A stretch of DNA of 64,000 nucleotides from an uncultured Erythrobacter sp. (GCA_947499505.1 CANMOQ010000001.1:1346037-1410036); one strand, 5' to 3'. Shown: positions 26,973 to 36,102, counted from the stretch's first letter. The notes: a model not told the origin generated them from the sequence alone. Numbers and translations: made by a program.

Positions 26973-27659
26973 ATGATCGATTGGTTTCGCCGGCGCTATC
27001 TGGACCTTTTGGGGTCAATTTACATCTACAATGAACATCGCGGTTACACCGCGCTAGACCGCGTGCTGGAGGCTGTGCGGGCGCGCTGCGAACCCGGCGA
27101 TCCGCTGATCACTATGATCGAGAAACACCGCGCGGATGAGCGCAAGCATTACGTCATGTTCAAGCGCTGGTTTGAGCTGCAGGGCAAGCATCCGATCCAC
27201 CTTGACCGGACCTTTGGCCATATTGATCGCTTTATCGAGATCATGTTCGGCACCTCCATCGACAAGCTCGATACGCAGGCGGTGATCGAACGCGATGAAC
27301 TGTTTGAGCGGCTTTGCCGGGTTATCTCGCTGACGGAAAAGCGCGGCTACAAACAGATTGAGATCCTGCTGAAAAACCCGTTTGTGAAATCCGACCCAGC
27401 CCTGGTGAAGATCTTCAAAGTGATCGAGCGAGACGAGCCCAGCCACTGGGCGCCCTATGACGGCTGGCTGCGTGACAATGCCAAGCGCGACCCGAAATGG
27501 TGGGAGCGCACCGTTGACGGCTTTATCCATTCAGAGCTGCTGTTCCTGAAATTGCCGATCCTGTTCCTCAACCCGTTTGTGACGCGGAAGGACGTGTGGG
27601 CGGATGACGGTGAGCAAGACCCGGATCGCTATTCCGACCGGCTGCGCTCAGCTACCTAA
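26973..27659 (+). CDS. Ferritin-like di-iron domain protein
   Basis: The 228-residue protein is helical and carries two (D/E)ExxH motifs, DERKH at 55-59 and DEPSH at 154-158, as expected for the two halves of a ferritin-like di-iron site; glutamates near 21 and 107-118 are candidate partners. I cannot assign a reaction. The C-terminus contains a hydrophobic run (LLFLKLPILFLNPF, 189-202) that could sit at the membrane. Start ATG 26973 follows AGGAGA; the open frame continues upstream without support. It is 15 nt before gtrA and probably co-transcribed with it. Confidence 0.8.
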   Translation: MIDWFRRRYLDLLGSIYIYNEHRGYTALDRVLEAVRARCEPGDPLITMIEKHRADERKHYVMFKRWFELQGKHPIHLDRTFGHIDRFIEIMFGTSIDKLDTQAVIERDELFERLCRVISLTEKRGYKQIEILLKNPFVKSDPALVKIFKVIERDEPSHWAPYDGWLRDNAKRDPKWWERTVDGFIHSELLFLKLPILFLNPFVTRKDVWADDGEQDPDRYSDRLRSAT

Positions 27660-27674
27660 CGCAGTGCACCCAGC

Positions 27675-28136
27675 GTGAGCGCAGCGGCAGAGCCCACAGA
27701 AGAGACGCACGATGGCCGCCCGCGCGGGAGCCTGATCACGCGCCTGCTCAAGGTGCGGGTAGGCTGGATGCTGGCACGCAACACCGTGGTCAGCACCGGG
27801 GTCTTTCTAATCGGGCTGGGCGCATTGTGGCTGCTGGTCGAGCGCGGCGGGATGGGAGAGGTGATCGCCTCTGGCATTGGTTTCGCTGTCGCCAACACCC
27901 TGCACTATTTCCTCGGCAGGAGCTGGATTTTCCGCGGGACGGACCGCGCGCTGGCCAGCGGATACGCTCTATTTCTTGTAAACGGCGCGATTGGCCTGGC
28001 CGCGACCATGGCGCTGATGGCGGTGATGCTGGCGCTGACCCCGATCGACTATATGATCGCGCGCGTATTGGTGTCCGTGATCGCGGGGCTGCTCGTGTTC
28101 GTGCTCAACGCCGTGTGGAACTTCCGCAGGGTCTAG
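27675..28136 (+). CDS. GtrA family membrane protein
   Basis: The 153-residue protein has four hydrophobic segments and the GtrA-family pattern: NTVVSTGVFLIGLGALWLLV, FAVANTLHYFLGRSWIFRG and the closing VFVLNAVWNFRRV. GtrA proteins are thought to flip polyprenyl-phosphate sugars across the inner membrane for polysaccharide modification. Translation would start at GTG 27675. No glycosyltransferase is adjacent; its upstream neighbour is the ferritin-like gene, an unusual partner. The first 25 residues are polar and variable. Confidence 0.87.
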   Translation: MSAAAEPTEETHDGRPRGSLITRLLKVRVGWMLARNTVVSTGVFLIGLGALWLLVERGGMGEVIASGIGFAVANTLHYFLGRSWIFRGTDRALASGYALFLVNGAIGLAATMALMAVMLALTPIDYMIARVLVSVIAGLLVFVLNAVWNFRRV

Positions 28137-28491
28137 CGCCAGTCAGCCCCCACGCCTCCGATAGCGATTCTCTCTTGCAGCGCATGCCTCTTGGCGAATT
28201 GTGACAAAGCCTATCCAATCGCCAAACGCGCAACGGTTCGTCGCAACGGTTCGTCGCAGCAAGCGGTCAAACGACCCGTACAACTAACAAAACTGACCGA
28301 TCTGTTCATCTGGGAGAAAGGTTTGGCTGACACTCAGGCCCCACATGTCGCCCAAAAACGGCATCCAAGCGCACATGTTGTGCACGAATTTTCGAGGGGG
28401 CTTTAGCAGCCAGACACGCCATCACAGGGGGCGGTCTAACAAATGCCGAGACGACGAACGGCTGGCTGCCATAGTTTTGAGGAGTACTTTA
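28137..28491. other. Intergenic region before ompA-family gene
   Basis: This 355-nt gap has no convincing gene. It contains a 13-bp tandem duplication at 28230-28255, and a GAGGAG ribosome-binding site just before the OmpA-family ATG. The frame upstream of that ATG is open but lacks coding bias. It presumably holds a long 5' leader and promoter for the OmpA-family gene; I see no recognisable riboswitch. Confidence 0.6.
28230..28255. repeat. Two-copy 13-bp tandem repeat
   Basis: GCAACGGTTCGTC is present twice without spacing, at 28230-28242 and 28243-28255, in the region upstream of the OmpA-family gene. It could be a recent slippage duplication or paired regulator sites. Confidence 0.85.
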
Positions 28492-29403
28492 ATGACTGCC
28501 ATTTCAAAGAAGCATACCGCTCTTTTCCTGTCGGCTGTGATCGCCCTGCCCATGGCAAGCGGCGCAATCGGCCAAGAGCCTATGCCTGTTCCTGCCCAAC
28601 AGGGCGAAGTGCTGACCACGGTCACCGGCTCACCGCCTGCTGATCTGTCGGACATGCCAGAGGGACCAGAAATTGATGGCTTTATCTCGGCTCGCCGCGA
28701 TGGTGAGTTTCAAGTCACGACCGTTGATGGTTCACGCACAGCGATCCGCCTGAGCGATGGAACAGAGATCCGCGCCAAAGGCGGCTTCCTGGGTCTTAAC
28801 CGCGACAAGCTGGGTTCTGAGCAATTGCTCAACGGTCTGCCAGTGTCGGTAAAGACAGTTGAATGGGCTGGTGGTCTTGTCGCCACCCGCGTCAACCTGA
28901 AGAACAAGGATCTGCGCACAGCATCGATGATCCGCAATGGCACCGAGCAGCAGTTCGGCGAGCAAGGCGCGGCGATTTCGAAGAACGCCGCCGCAACAGA
29001 GGCGCTGCGCGGTCGCTTTGGTGACATCGATCAATACAACATCAGAGGCACCACCAATGTCTATTTCGACACTGGCCGGTACAACCTCTCCAGCCAAGCG
29101 CGCGCAGAGCTCTGCAGCGCGGCTGAGCAAGCCAATACAATGGACAACGCACTGCTTCTGGTCGTCGGCTACACCGACTCAACCGGCAGCTATGAGATCA
29201 ACCAAGAGCTGAGCGAAAAGCGCGCCAGCCGCGTTGTGAACTATCTGCAGCAGCAGTGCGGTTGGAAGCCATATCGCATGCTGACCCCAACCGGCATGGC
29301 AGAAGCTGATCCAGCAGCTGACAACTCAACCCCTCAGGGTAAGGCGCAAAACCGCCGCGTTGCAGTAAACGTCTTGGTCAGCAAGAGCGTCGAAGGCCTC
29401 TAA
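28492..29403 (+). CDS. OmpA-family envelope protein
   Basis: The 303-residue protein has a signal peptide (cleavage near the GAIGQEP region, about residue 25) and a C-terminal OmpA-like peptidoglycan-binding domain with YFDTGRYNLSSQARAEL, VVGYTDSTGSYEINQELSEKR and a NRRVAVNVLV end. The region 40-150 is a separate small beta-rich domain (FISARRDGEFQVTTVDG) seen in alphaproteobacterial OmpA-family proteins of this type. No transmembrane barrel is evident, so it is periplasmic or outer-membrane-anchored through peptidoglycan. Good GAGGAG site; strong terminator downstream. Confidence 0.92.
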   Translation: MTAISKKHTALFLSAVIALPMASGAIGQEPMPVPAQQGEVLTTVTGSPPADLSDMPEGPEIDGFISARRDGEFQVTTVDGSRTAIRLSDGTEIRAKGGFLGLNRDKLGSEQLLNGLPVSVKTVEWAGGLVATRVNLKNKDLRTASMIRNGTEQQFGEQGAAISKNAAATEALRGRFGDIDQYNIRGTTNVYFDTGRYNLSSQARAELCSAAEQANTMDNALLLVVGYTDSTGSYEINQELSEKRASRVVNYLQQQCGWKPYRMLTPTGMAEADPAADNSTPQGKAQNRRVAVNVLVSKSVEGL

Positions 29404-29434
29404 TCTAGGCCGCACTCTCTCCGATTGAAAAATG

Positions 29435-29466
29435 CGGGGCAGGCTTTGCGGCCTGCCCCGTTTTTT
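29435..29466 (+). terminator. Rho-independent terminator after OmpA-family gene
   Basis: CGGGGCAGGC (29435-29444) pairs perfectly with GCCTGCCCCG (29451-29460) over a 6-nt loop, followed by six T residues at 29461-29466. The reverse complement also gives A-rich flank, so it may serve the convergent gene weakly. Confidence 0.95.
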
Positions 29467-29482
29467 ATGGGCCATGCGTGGT

Positions 29483-30301
29483 TTAGGCGTCAGGCAGACC
29501 GAGCCAGTAAAACTCGAAGCGCTCCAATCCGCTCGCAAAATATTGCCGATTGGCGAGATATTCGTCCGACTTTTGCGCCTCGGCAAAGCTATCGGGCTTA
29601 TCCCATTCTACAAACGTGATCTGACCCGGAGAGGTTAGCGCGGAAGCATGCGCCTCAAAGCTCGGTTCGCGCATCTTATAGATGAACCGGCCGCCTGCGC
29701 GTTCAACCGCGCTCTCAATCCCGCTTAGATAACGGTCATAATCGCCTGGATTTTCGGGATTGAACCAAGCGGCCACGACCGTGTAATATTTGTCCGCGCG
29801 GAACCGCAAAGAGAGGTCTTCCTCGAGCGTATCGGTGTACACTTTTAACTCGCTCCAAGCGTCCGGACGGGTCGCCTTGATCGCGGGCCAATCGGGGTGA
29901 CTATCAAAGCTCTGCACGGCCTCTTCACTGGGCCAAGAGAAGAACGAAAACGCCTCCGGTTCAAAATCGCTCACCACCTTTCGCTTCACCGCAAGCGTGC
30001 CCAGCGGGGCAAAGCCAAAAGACGAGGCAATCGGAAAGGCCGTTTGCGCATAAGTGCGCCGCGCTGCCCCGCCATCGGGCCGAATCTGAGAGGCAATCAC
30101 TTGCAGCACTTGACCAGACTTCAGCTCAATCACCACATCCTTGGCTGGCTTGGCTGGATCGGCGGGTTTCGCACTGGCAGTCTGGGCCTTGGACTGCGGC
30201 TTCGCGTGATCTTCTGCAAACGCGGCGGAAGGCATGGTGAGCCCAATGGCTAGCGCCGATGCGAGCGAGAGTGCGTAGCCGAGCCGGGGCGGGAAAGTCA
30301 T
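29483..30301 (-). CDS. Exported protein with tandem Dabb/DUF1330-like domains
   Basis: The 272-residue protein has a signal peptide (cleavage after SAAFA, about residue 29) and a low-complexity Ala/Lys/Pro linker to about residue 55. Two related alpha-beta modules follow: one around 100-145 (SFFSWPSEEAVQSFDSHPDW) and one around 170-265 (ITFVEWDKPDSFAEAQKSDE), as in DUF1330/dimeric alpha-beta barrel proteins where a single chain would mimic the dimer. Function unknown; periplasmic location is inferred from the signal. It converges with the OmpA-family gene. Confidence 0.75.
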   Translation of the reverse strand: MTFPPRLGYALSLASALAIGLTMPSAAFAEDHAKPQSKAQTASAKPADPAKPAKDVVIELKSGQVLQVIASQIRPDGGAARRTYAQTAFPIASSFGFAPLGTLAVKRKVVSDFEPEAFSFFSWPSEEAVQSFDSHPDWPAIKATRPDAWSELKVYTDTLEEDLSLRFRADKYYTVVAAWFNPENPGDYDRYLSGIESAVERAGGRFIYKMREPSFEAHASALTSPGQITFVEWDKPDSFAEAQKSDEYLANRQYFASGLERFEFYWLGLPDA

Positions 30302-30416
30302 AAGGGGAAAACTCCAAATTGGTTACGTCACGCACCAATAGCCGCCCAATGGCACAAGTCTCGGCTAGATTTTCGCGACCTTTGGTGCATAAACGTTCCG
30401 GCATGGACACTCACCA

Positions 30417-31292
30417 ATGAATGACTGGGACGATTATCGCCTGATCCTGGCGCTGGCTCGTTGCGGGTCGCTGCGCTCAGCGGCGGCATCGCTTGGCCTC
30501 ACCCATACGACCGTCTCCCGCCGCCTCGCCACCTTACAGGACGCGCGCGGGCAATTGTTCGACAAGGCGCCCGGTGGATACCGCGCGACGAAGCTCGGCG
30601 AGGCGCTGATTGGCGTTGCGGAGCGGATGGAGCGGCTCACACTCGATGCCGCGCGCCAGCAAAAGGCCGTTGGCGAAGACCTGTCCGGCCCCATCACACT
30701 CTCCCTGCCAGAGGCGATTGCGCAATTTCTGCTGCTGGAAGAACTGCTCGAATTCGCCGAGACCTATCCGGCGATCACTTTGACGGTCGAAACAAGCTAT
30801 CGCTTTGTTGATCTGGATCGCAGCGAGGCGGATGTTGTCATTCGCGGGGCGCAGGAGCCGCCAGATCATCTGGTTGGCCGGCGGCTGTTCCCCAATTGCG
30901 TGACCTATTATGCGGACCGTAATTACCTCGCCCGCACGCCAGAGGAGGAGCTACGCTGGATCGCGCCCTCTGCCGCTGCAACCGATCCCAGCTGGCTGGC
31001 GGGCTCGCCCTACCCCGATGCGCCAATCGCGCTGATGATCGACGATATCACCGCCCGGCACCGCGCCTTGGTCAGCGGCCTGGGGCTCAGCCGCGGGGCT
31101 TGCTTCATGGCCGACCCAGAACCGACCCTCGTGCGTCTCAGTTCTCAGCCGCCGGTTCCGCAGCAGGAATTGTGGGTGCTGACCCATCCCGACCTCAGGC
31201 AGACACCGCGCATCCGCGCCGTGATGGAATTCATCATCAATGCCGTCAACGCAAAGCGCGCCCTTATCCTCGGCCAGACCCGCGAGGTCTGA
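30417..31292 (+). CDS. LysR family transcriptional regulator
   Basis: The 291-residue protein has the LysR winged helix-turn-helix at 1-60, with SLRSAAASLGLTHTTVSRRL, and a C-terminal LysR effector-binding domain. The effector is unknown. It is convergent with the AbgT transporter (12 nt between stops) and divergent from the exported Dabb-like gene (start-to-start 115 nt), the latter a candidate target because LysR regulators usually control the divergent gene. Confidence 0.92.
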   Translation: MNDWDDYRLILALARCGSLRSAAASLGLTHTTVSRRLATLQDARGQLFDKAPGGYRATKLGEALIGVAERMERLTLDAARQQKAVGEDLSGPITLSLPEAIAQFLLLEELLEFAETYPAITLTVETSYRFVDLDRSEADVVIRGAQEPPDHLVGRRLFPNCVTYYADRNYLARTPEEELRWIAPSAAATDPSWLAGSPYPDAPIALMIDDITARHRALVSGLGLSRGACFMADPEPTLVRLSSQPPVPQQELWVLTHPDLRQTPRIRAVMEFIINAVNAKRALILGQTREV

Positions 31293-31303
31293 TCACGCGC
31301 GAC

Positions 31304-32905
31304 CTACGGCGCGTAGAAGGTGGGCGAACCCGGCCCCACTGGCAGACCAAACACAAAGGTCCAAAGGTAGAAAAATACCGACCAGAACGCGATGAAGAAC
31401 ATCGAATAGGGCAGCATCATCGCAATCATCGTACCCACGCCCAGATCGCTCTTATACCGCGTTGCCCAGGCCAGGATTAGCCCGAAATAGCTCATCATCG
31501 GGGTGATGATATTGGTGGTGCTGTCACCGATCCGGTAGGCCGCCTGGATCACTTCGGGTGAATATCCCACCAGCATCAACATCGGCACAAATATAGGCGC
31601 AGTCACGGCCCATTGCGCAGAGGCCGAGCCAAGCGACAGGTTAATCACCGCGCACAGCAGAATGAACATGAAGAAGATGCTGGGCCCGGTCATCCCGGTC
31701 TCAACCAGGAAATTCGCGCCGGTCACCGCTGTGATCGCGCCCAAATTGGTCCAGCCAAAGAAGGCAACAAATTGCGCGGCAAAGAACACCAGCACGATGT
31801 AAAGGCCGAGCGAGGAAAGCGCAGCGGCCATCGCGTCGATAATGTCGCGGTCGGTCTTCATCGTCCCAACCGCGCGGCCATAGGCATAGCCGAGCGCGAC
31901 GAAGAAGATCAGGATCCATACGACGAAGCCGTCGAAAAATGGGCTGTCGATCCGGTCACCATCGTCGGGATTACGCAGCACGCCCCAATCCGGCAGCAGC
32001 GTGAGCGCCATCAGGCCCAGCACGCCGAGCAGCGCCAGGCCCGCCCAGCGAAGGCCCTTGCGCTCATCATCGCTGACCTGCTCCATCATCCGATCATCCA
32101 AGATCGTCGGATCAGCCAGCGAGGAATCATATTTGCCGAGCTTCGGCTCGACGATGTAGATCGTAACCAGCGAGCCGATCAGCGTGATGAGGACCGTAGA
32201 GGCCATCATGAAATACCAATTGGCCGTAGCCACCACAGTGTAATCAGGGGCGATCAGACGGGCGGCCTCTTGCGTGATGCCCGCCAGCAATGGATCGATC
32301 GTGCCGATCAGCAGATTCGCGCTGTAGCCGCCGGACACCCCGGCAAAGGCGGCGGCCATTCCGGCCAGCGGATGGCGCCCCAACGCATAGAAGATCGCGC
32401 CAGCAAGCGGGATCAGGACCACATAACCGACTTCAGAAGCGGTGTTGGAAACGATGCCAGCAAACACGATCGCGACCGTCACCAGCTTTGGCGGGGCATT
32501 GAGCACCATGCTGCGCACGGCGGCCGACAGCAGGCCGGATTTCTCCGCCACCCCGACGCCCAGCATCGCGACCAGCACCACGCCCAGCGGGGCAAAGCCG
32601 GTGAAATTGTCGACCAGGCCGGTAAAGATGCGGCGGATCCCATCGCCGTCCATCAGGCTGACCGCGCGGATCATCCCATCCTCGGCCACACCTTTTGCGC
32701 CGAGCGGACGCGGATCTTCCACCGCGACCCCCATCCAGCCGAGCAGGCCAGACAGCAGCACAATCCCAAGCGCCAGCACAGCAAACAAAGTGACCGGGTG
32801 CGGCAGCAGATTGCCGAGCCATTCGACCCCATCAAGAAAACGGGTGAAGGCGTTGCGCTTTGCGGGCTGTTCACCCCCTATTGCTGGCTGCTGGCCTTCG
32901 GCCAT
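31304..32905 (-). CDS. AbgT family transporter
   Basis: The 533-residue inner-membrane protein is an AbgT-family transporter: 11-13 hydrophobic segments, the conserved SNTASEVGYVVLIPLAGAIF region, GGYSANLLIGTIDPLLAG and the late IGDSTTNIITPMMSYFGL motif. Members take up p-aminobenzoyl-glutamate, or export antimetabolites such as sulfonamides (MtrF/YdaH). Which applies here is not clear. I begin at ATG 32905, preceded by GGGAG, rather than a frame extension to 32938. Confidence 0.92.
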   Translation of the reverse strand: MAEGQQPAIGGEQPAKRNAFTRFLDGVEWLGNLLPHPVTLFAVLALGIVLLSGLLGWMGVAVEDPRPLGAKGVAEDGMIRAVSLMDGDGIRRIFTGLVDNFTGFAPLGVVLVAMLGVGVAEKSGLLSAAVRSMVLNAPPKLVTVAIVFAGIVSNTASEVGYVVLIPLAGAIFYALGRHPLAGMAAAFAGVSGGYSANLLIGTIDPLLAGITQEAARLIAPDYTVVATANWYFMMASTVLITLIGSLVTIYIVEPKLGKYDSSLADPTILDDRMMEQVSDDERKGLRWAGLALLGVLGLMALTLLPDWGVLRNPDDGDRIDSPFFDGFVVWILIFFVALGYAYGRAVGTMKTDRDIIDAMAAALSSLGLYIVLVFFAAQFVAFFGWTNLGAITAVTGANFLVETGMTGPSIFFMFILLCAVINLSLGSASAQWAVTAPIFVPMLMLVGYSPEVIQAAYRIGDSTTNIITPMMSYFGLILAWATRYKSDLGVGTMIAMMLPYSMFFIAFWSVFFYLWTFVFGLPVGPGSPTFYAP

Positions 32906-33242
32906 ATGTATCACTCCCGTAACGCTTGATTGCCCCAAGCTAACTAAACAAAGATGAACGCCGGGTGGTTCCCCGTGCCTTCATTTTAGTGGGTCAAAAT
33001 CTGTTCGTTTTCATGGTCTCAGAGCGATCGAAGCAGCCTGAATTTCAGCTTTCTACTGAGCACCTTGAGAGACAGTTCAACAAACCATTTTTCGATTTTG
33101 ACTATCGGAATCAAGAAAGATCACGCGTCGAAAATAAAAATCGTTCAACTTGAGAATAGTTATTTTAAAATCAAAAATTGACAATATTTATATGGAAAAT
33201 ATCAATTCAATTCTGATTTTCTAAATTGATGGAGTAATAATT
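32906..33242. other. AT-rich intergenic region
   Basis: This 337-nt gap between abgT and the orphan gene becomes markedly AT-rich from about 33000 and especially at 33100-33242, in contrast with the GC-rich surroundings. It holds the abgT promoter side on the left and a likely sigma70-type promoter on the right. Short open frames exist but none shows coding bias. It looks like the upstream flank of acquired DNA. Confidence 0.65.
33178..33205 (+). promoter_or_regulatory. Putative sigma70-type promoter of orphan gene
   Basis: A perfect -35 hexamer TTGACA (33178-33183) is followed after 16 nt by TATCAA (33200-33205), a four-of-six match to TATAAT, 38 nt before the start codon. The AT-rich setting raises the chance of coincidental matches. 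Confidence 0.5.
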
Positions 33243-34079
33243 TTGTCGAAGAGAACGAGAACCCTTGAAGAACCAAAAAAATTTCCGTTGAAACTGAGGT
33301 TCCAGGGTGAAGTCGCAGATCAAAGAGGCGTAGATCTATACGATGGCGCAACATCACTGTATGGGTTCGCACAGGCCCTTCAGATTGCCGTTCACGCATA
33401 CATGTCTAATGAAATCGTGTCTCGTGCCACAGCGATCAAGCAAGCACAGATGTACATGGGAGCACCAAAGCGCGGAAGCGTGTTGGTAGGTATGGTTGCC
33501 ATGATCGAGGCTTACCCAGTTACAGCAGCCCTAACCGGCGCAGCTTTCTATGAATTTCTGAAGTATTCACTCTCAAAGGCTGTGGGGTATGTCGTCCCAA
33601 AACCGGAGAGCCCGTCGGTCCAGAAAATTGCCCTAAGTGCCGATGAGACTTTCTTCGATCAGCTCGCGGAAACATTAGAAGGTAGCTTGCAACGTGCCCA
33701 TCGAGCGATTGATCATGGTGTGCCATCAATTCAACTTGAGCGTCCGCGAGCCCCATTAGTAACATTCAATCAAGAGACTAGTGAGTGGGTGAACACCAGA
33801 GATGAAGACCCAGATATTGTAGAACTCACAGGAAATATAACAAGATACAACTCTATAAGCGGGAATGGGCGCGCGTTCGTCAGGGAGCTCAAGAAAGTTT
33901 TGCCGTTCCGTAAGAGTTCTTCCTTTCCTGAGCACAAACGAGGCTTACTCACACGGTCCTTGCACGGCGACAATGTCGCGGCAGCGAAAGACTTGAAATT
34001 CTGGGCATCAAAAATTGAGTCTGCAAACGGCGCAGCCAAGCGCTTAATCTTGGCAGATATTGCGCAAAGGTCCCCATGA
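33243..34079 (+). CDS. Orphan protein of unknown function in AT-rich DNA
   Basis: I cannot name this 278-residue protein with confidence. Start is TTG 33243 with GGAG about 12 nt upstream. The N-terminus (LKLRFQGEVADQRGVDLYDG, 17-35) leads to GFAQALQIAVHAYMSNE; then AKRGSV-like (APKRGSVLVGMV) and a hydrophobic stretch 80-118 that could be one or two membrane segments; the C-terminal half is soluble, charged and helical. Codon use is far more AT-rich than any neighbour. Its stop abuts the uvrC stop. A lone, atypical, possibly membrane-linked protein at such a place fits acquired accessory or defence genes, but that is inference. Confidence 0.72.
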   Translation: MSKRTRTLEEPKKFPLKLRFQGEVADQRGVDLYDGATSLYGFAQALQIAVHAYMSNEIVSRATAIKQAQMYMGAPKRGSVLVGMVAMIEAYPVTAALTGAAFYEFLKYSLSKAVGYVVPKPESPSVQKIALSADETFFDQLAETLEGSLQRAHRAIDHGVPSIQLERPRAPLVTFNQETSEWVNTRDEDPDIVELTGNITRYNSISGNGRAFVRELKKVLPFRKSSSFPEHKRGLLTRSLHGDNVAAAKDLKFWASKIESANGAAKRLILADIAQRSP

Positions 34080-36029
34080 TCACCCACCCGCGTGGTAGAA
34101 ATCATAGATCGTCTGCGCCACCGCATCGCTGACGCCGGGTGCGCGTTGGAGGTCTTGCAGCGAGGCTGCCCGCACCTTGCTGGCCGTGCCGAAGTGCAGC
34201 AGCAGCGCGCGCTTTCTTGCAGGGCCAATGCCGGGGATTTCGTCCAAAGGGCTCGCCGTGATCGCTTTGGACCGCTTCGCGCGGTGCGCGCCAATGGCAT
34301 AACGGTGCACCTCGTCGCGCAGGTTTTGCAAATGGTATAGCACCGGCGAGTTGGTCGGCAGCATCTTCTCGCGCCCGTCGGGGAAGTGGAACACCTCGCG
34401 CCCTTCGCGGCCGTGATGCGGACCCTTGGCGATTGCGATCACAGCCAGGTCTTCAATGCCGAGCTCACCCAGCACTCCCTGCACGCTCGACATCTGCCCT
34501 TTGCCGCCATCCAGCAGGACGAGATCAGGCCAAACGCCTTCGCGCTCCCGGTCTGGGTCGTCCTTCATCGCGCGCGTGAACCTTCGCTCCATCACCTCGC
34601 GCATCATCGCGTAATCATCATTGGTCTGAGCGGACTTGATGTTGAACTTGCGATATTGCGACTTTTCAAAGCCTTCCGGTCCGGCCACCACCATCGCGCC
34701 GACCGCCTTTGTGCCCTGAATATGGCTGTTGTCGTAGATCTCCACCCGCTGAGGCGGAGCATCGAGTTCCAGGAATTCGGCCATTTCGCGATTGGTCTTG
34801 GCCCGCGTGCCGGTCTCGGCCAGCCGACGCTCCAGTGCCTCAACGGCATTGCGGCTCGCCTGCTCCATCAGCTTGCGCCGGTCGCCGCGTTGCGGGACAG
34901 AGAGCGCGACCTTCTTGTCGGCCACTTCGGACAGCGCCGCTTCGATCAGCTCGCTTTCCAGCAGCTCCCGGTCGACCAGGATCATCGGCGGCGGCGGCAC
35001 TTCCTCATAGAATTGCAGGATGACATTGGAGAGGATCTGATCCTCCTCAACGCCCTTCGTATGCGTCGGGAAGAACGCGCGGTGCCCCCAATTCTGCCCG
35101 CCGCGAATAAAGAAGGCCTGGATGCCGACCTGCCCGCCCTTCGCGTGGAGCGCGAAGACGTCCGCATCGCCTACACCGCTGGCGTTGATCGCCTGTGACC
35201 CTTGAATGAAGGTCGCCGCGCGCAAACGGTCGCGCAGGATCGCGGCGGTCTCAAAATCGAGCTCCTCCGCCGCCTTCGCCATCTGCTTTTCCAGGTCCTG
35301 CTGAACTTGCCCAGATTTGCCCGCGAGGAAGTTCTTCGCCTGATCGACGAGCTTGTCATAATCGGGCTCGCTGATCCGGCCGACGCAGGGCGCAGAGCAG
35401 CGCTTGATCTGATACAGCAGGCATGGCCGGTCGCGGTTCTTGAAGAAGCTGTCGGTGCAAGACCGCAGCAGGAACAGCTTTTGCAGCGCATTGAGCGTCG
35501 TATTCACACTGCCCGCGCTGGCGAACGGTCCGTAATAATTGCCCTTCGCCTTGCGCGCGCCGCGATGCTTGTGGATGCGCGGAAACTCATGATCGCTGCG
35601 CAGCAGGATGAAGGGAAAGCTCTTATCATCGCGCAGCAGCACGTTGAACGGCGGGCGAAACCGCTTGATCAGTTGCGCCTCCAGCAGCAGCGCCTCAGCC
35701 TCGGAATTGGTGGTGATGATCTCCATCGCGCGGCATTGGCTGACCATGCGTTGCAGCCGGCCAGAGAGGCCATTGACCTGAGTGTAATTCGCGACCCTCG
35801 CTTTCAGACTGCGCGCCTTGCCCACATACAGCACATCGCCGCGCGTATCGAGCATGCGGTACACGCCGGGGACCGGTTTCAGCGTCTTCACCGTATCCCG
35901 GATCGCGGTGACGCCAGCCTCCAGATTCGGCTGCGCACTCGCGACGGTATAGGCCGCCCGCTCTTCATTAAAGCGGTCTGCCCCGTGGGGATTGTCAGAG
36001 GTGCCAGCAGGTGTCCGGGCCATGCCCAT
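34080..36029 (-). CDS. uvrC: UvrABC system protein C
   Basis: UvrC makes the two incisions of nucleotide excision repair. From ATG 36029 (or 36023) it has about 649 residues. The N-terminal GIY-YIG nuclease shows PGVYRMLD and VLYVGKARSLKARV, followed by the UVR motif LEKQMAKAAEELDFETAA, the RNase H-like C-terminal nuclease (VEIYDNSHIQGTKAVGAMVV and LVLLDGGKGQ) and a helix-hairpin-helix pair at the end (IPGIGPARKRALL). All parts are present. Upstream extension of the frame runs into the divergent flavoprotein gene and is rejected. It converges with the orphan gene without a gap. Confidence 0.97.
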   Translation of the reverse strand: MGMARTPAGTSDNPHGADRFNEERAAYTVASAQPNLEAGVTAIRDTVKTLKPVPGVYRMLDTRGDVLYVGKARSLKARVANYTQVNGLSGRLQRMVSQCRAMEIITTNSEAEALLLEAQLIKRFRPPFNVLLRDDKSFPFILLRSDHEFPRIHKHRGARKAKGNYYGPFASAGSVNTTLNALQKLFLLRSCTDSFFKNRDRPCLLYQIKRCSAPCVGRISEPDYDKLVDQAKNFLAGKSGQVQQDLEKQMAKAAEELDFETAAILRDRLRAATFIQGSQAINASGVGDADVFALHAKGGQVGIQAFFIRGGQNWGHRAFFPTHTKGVEEDQILSNVILQFYEEVPPPPMILVDRELLESELIEAALSEVADKKVALSVPQRGDRRKLMEQASRNAVEALERRLAETGTRAKTNREMAEFLELDAPPQRVEIYDNSHIQGTKAVGAMVVAGPEGFEKSQYRKFNIKSAQTNDDYAMMREVMERRFTRAMKDDPDREREGVWPDLVLLDGGKGQMSSVQGVLGELGIEDLAVIAIAKGPHHGREGREVFHFPDGREKMLPTNSPVLYHLQNLRDEVHRYAIGAHRAKRSKAITASPLDEIPGIGPARKRALLLHFGTASKVRAASLQDLQRAPGVSDAVAQTIYDFYHAGG

Positions 36030-36102
36030 CAAATAGGGATGGCGCGCCGGGGTTGGCAATGCGTGATTGGCATTGCTTGCACACCCGCCTATCGATGCGG
36101 CC

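Noticed and set aside
31613-32929. 438-codon forward frame opposite the AbgT transporter gene
   Set aside because: The product is a His/Gln/Arg/Asp-rich string without domains; the reverse-strand AbgT protein is clear.
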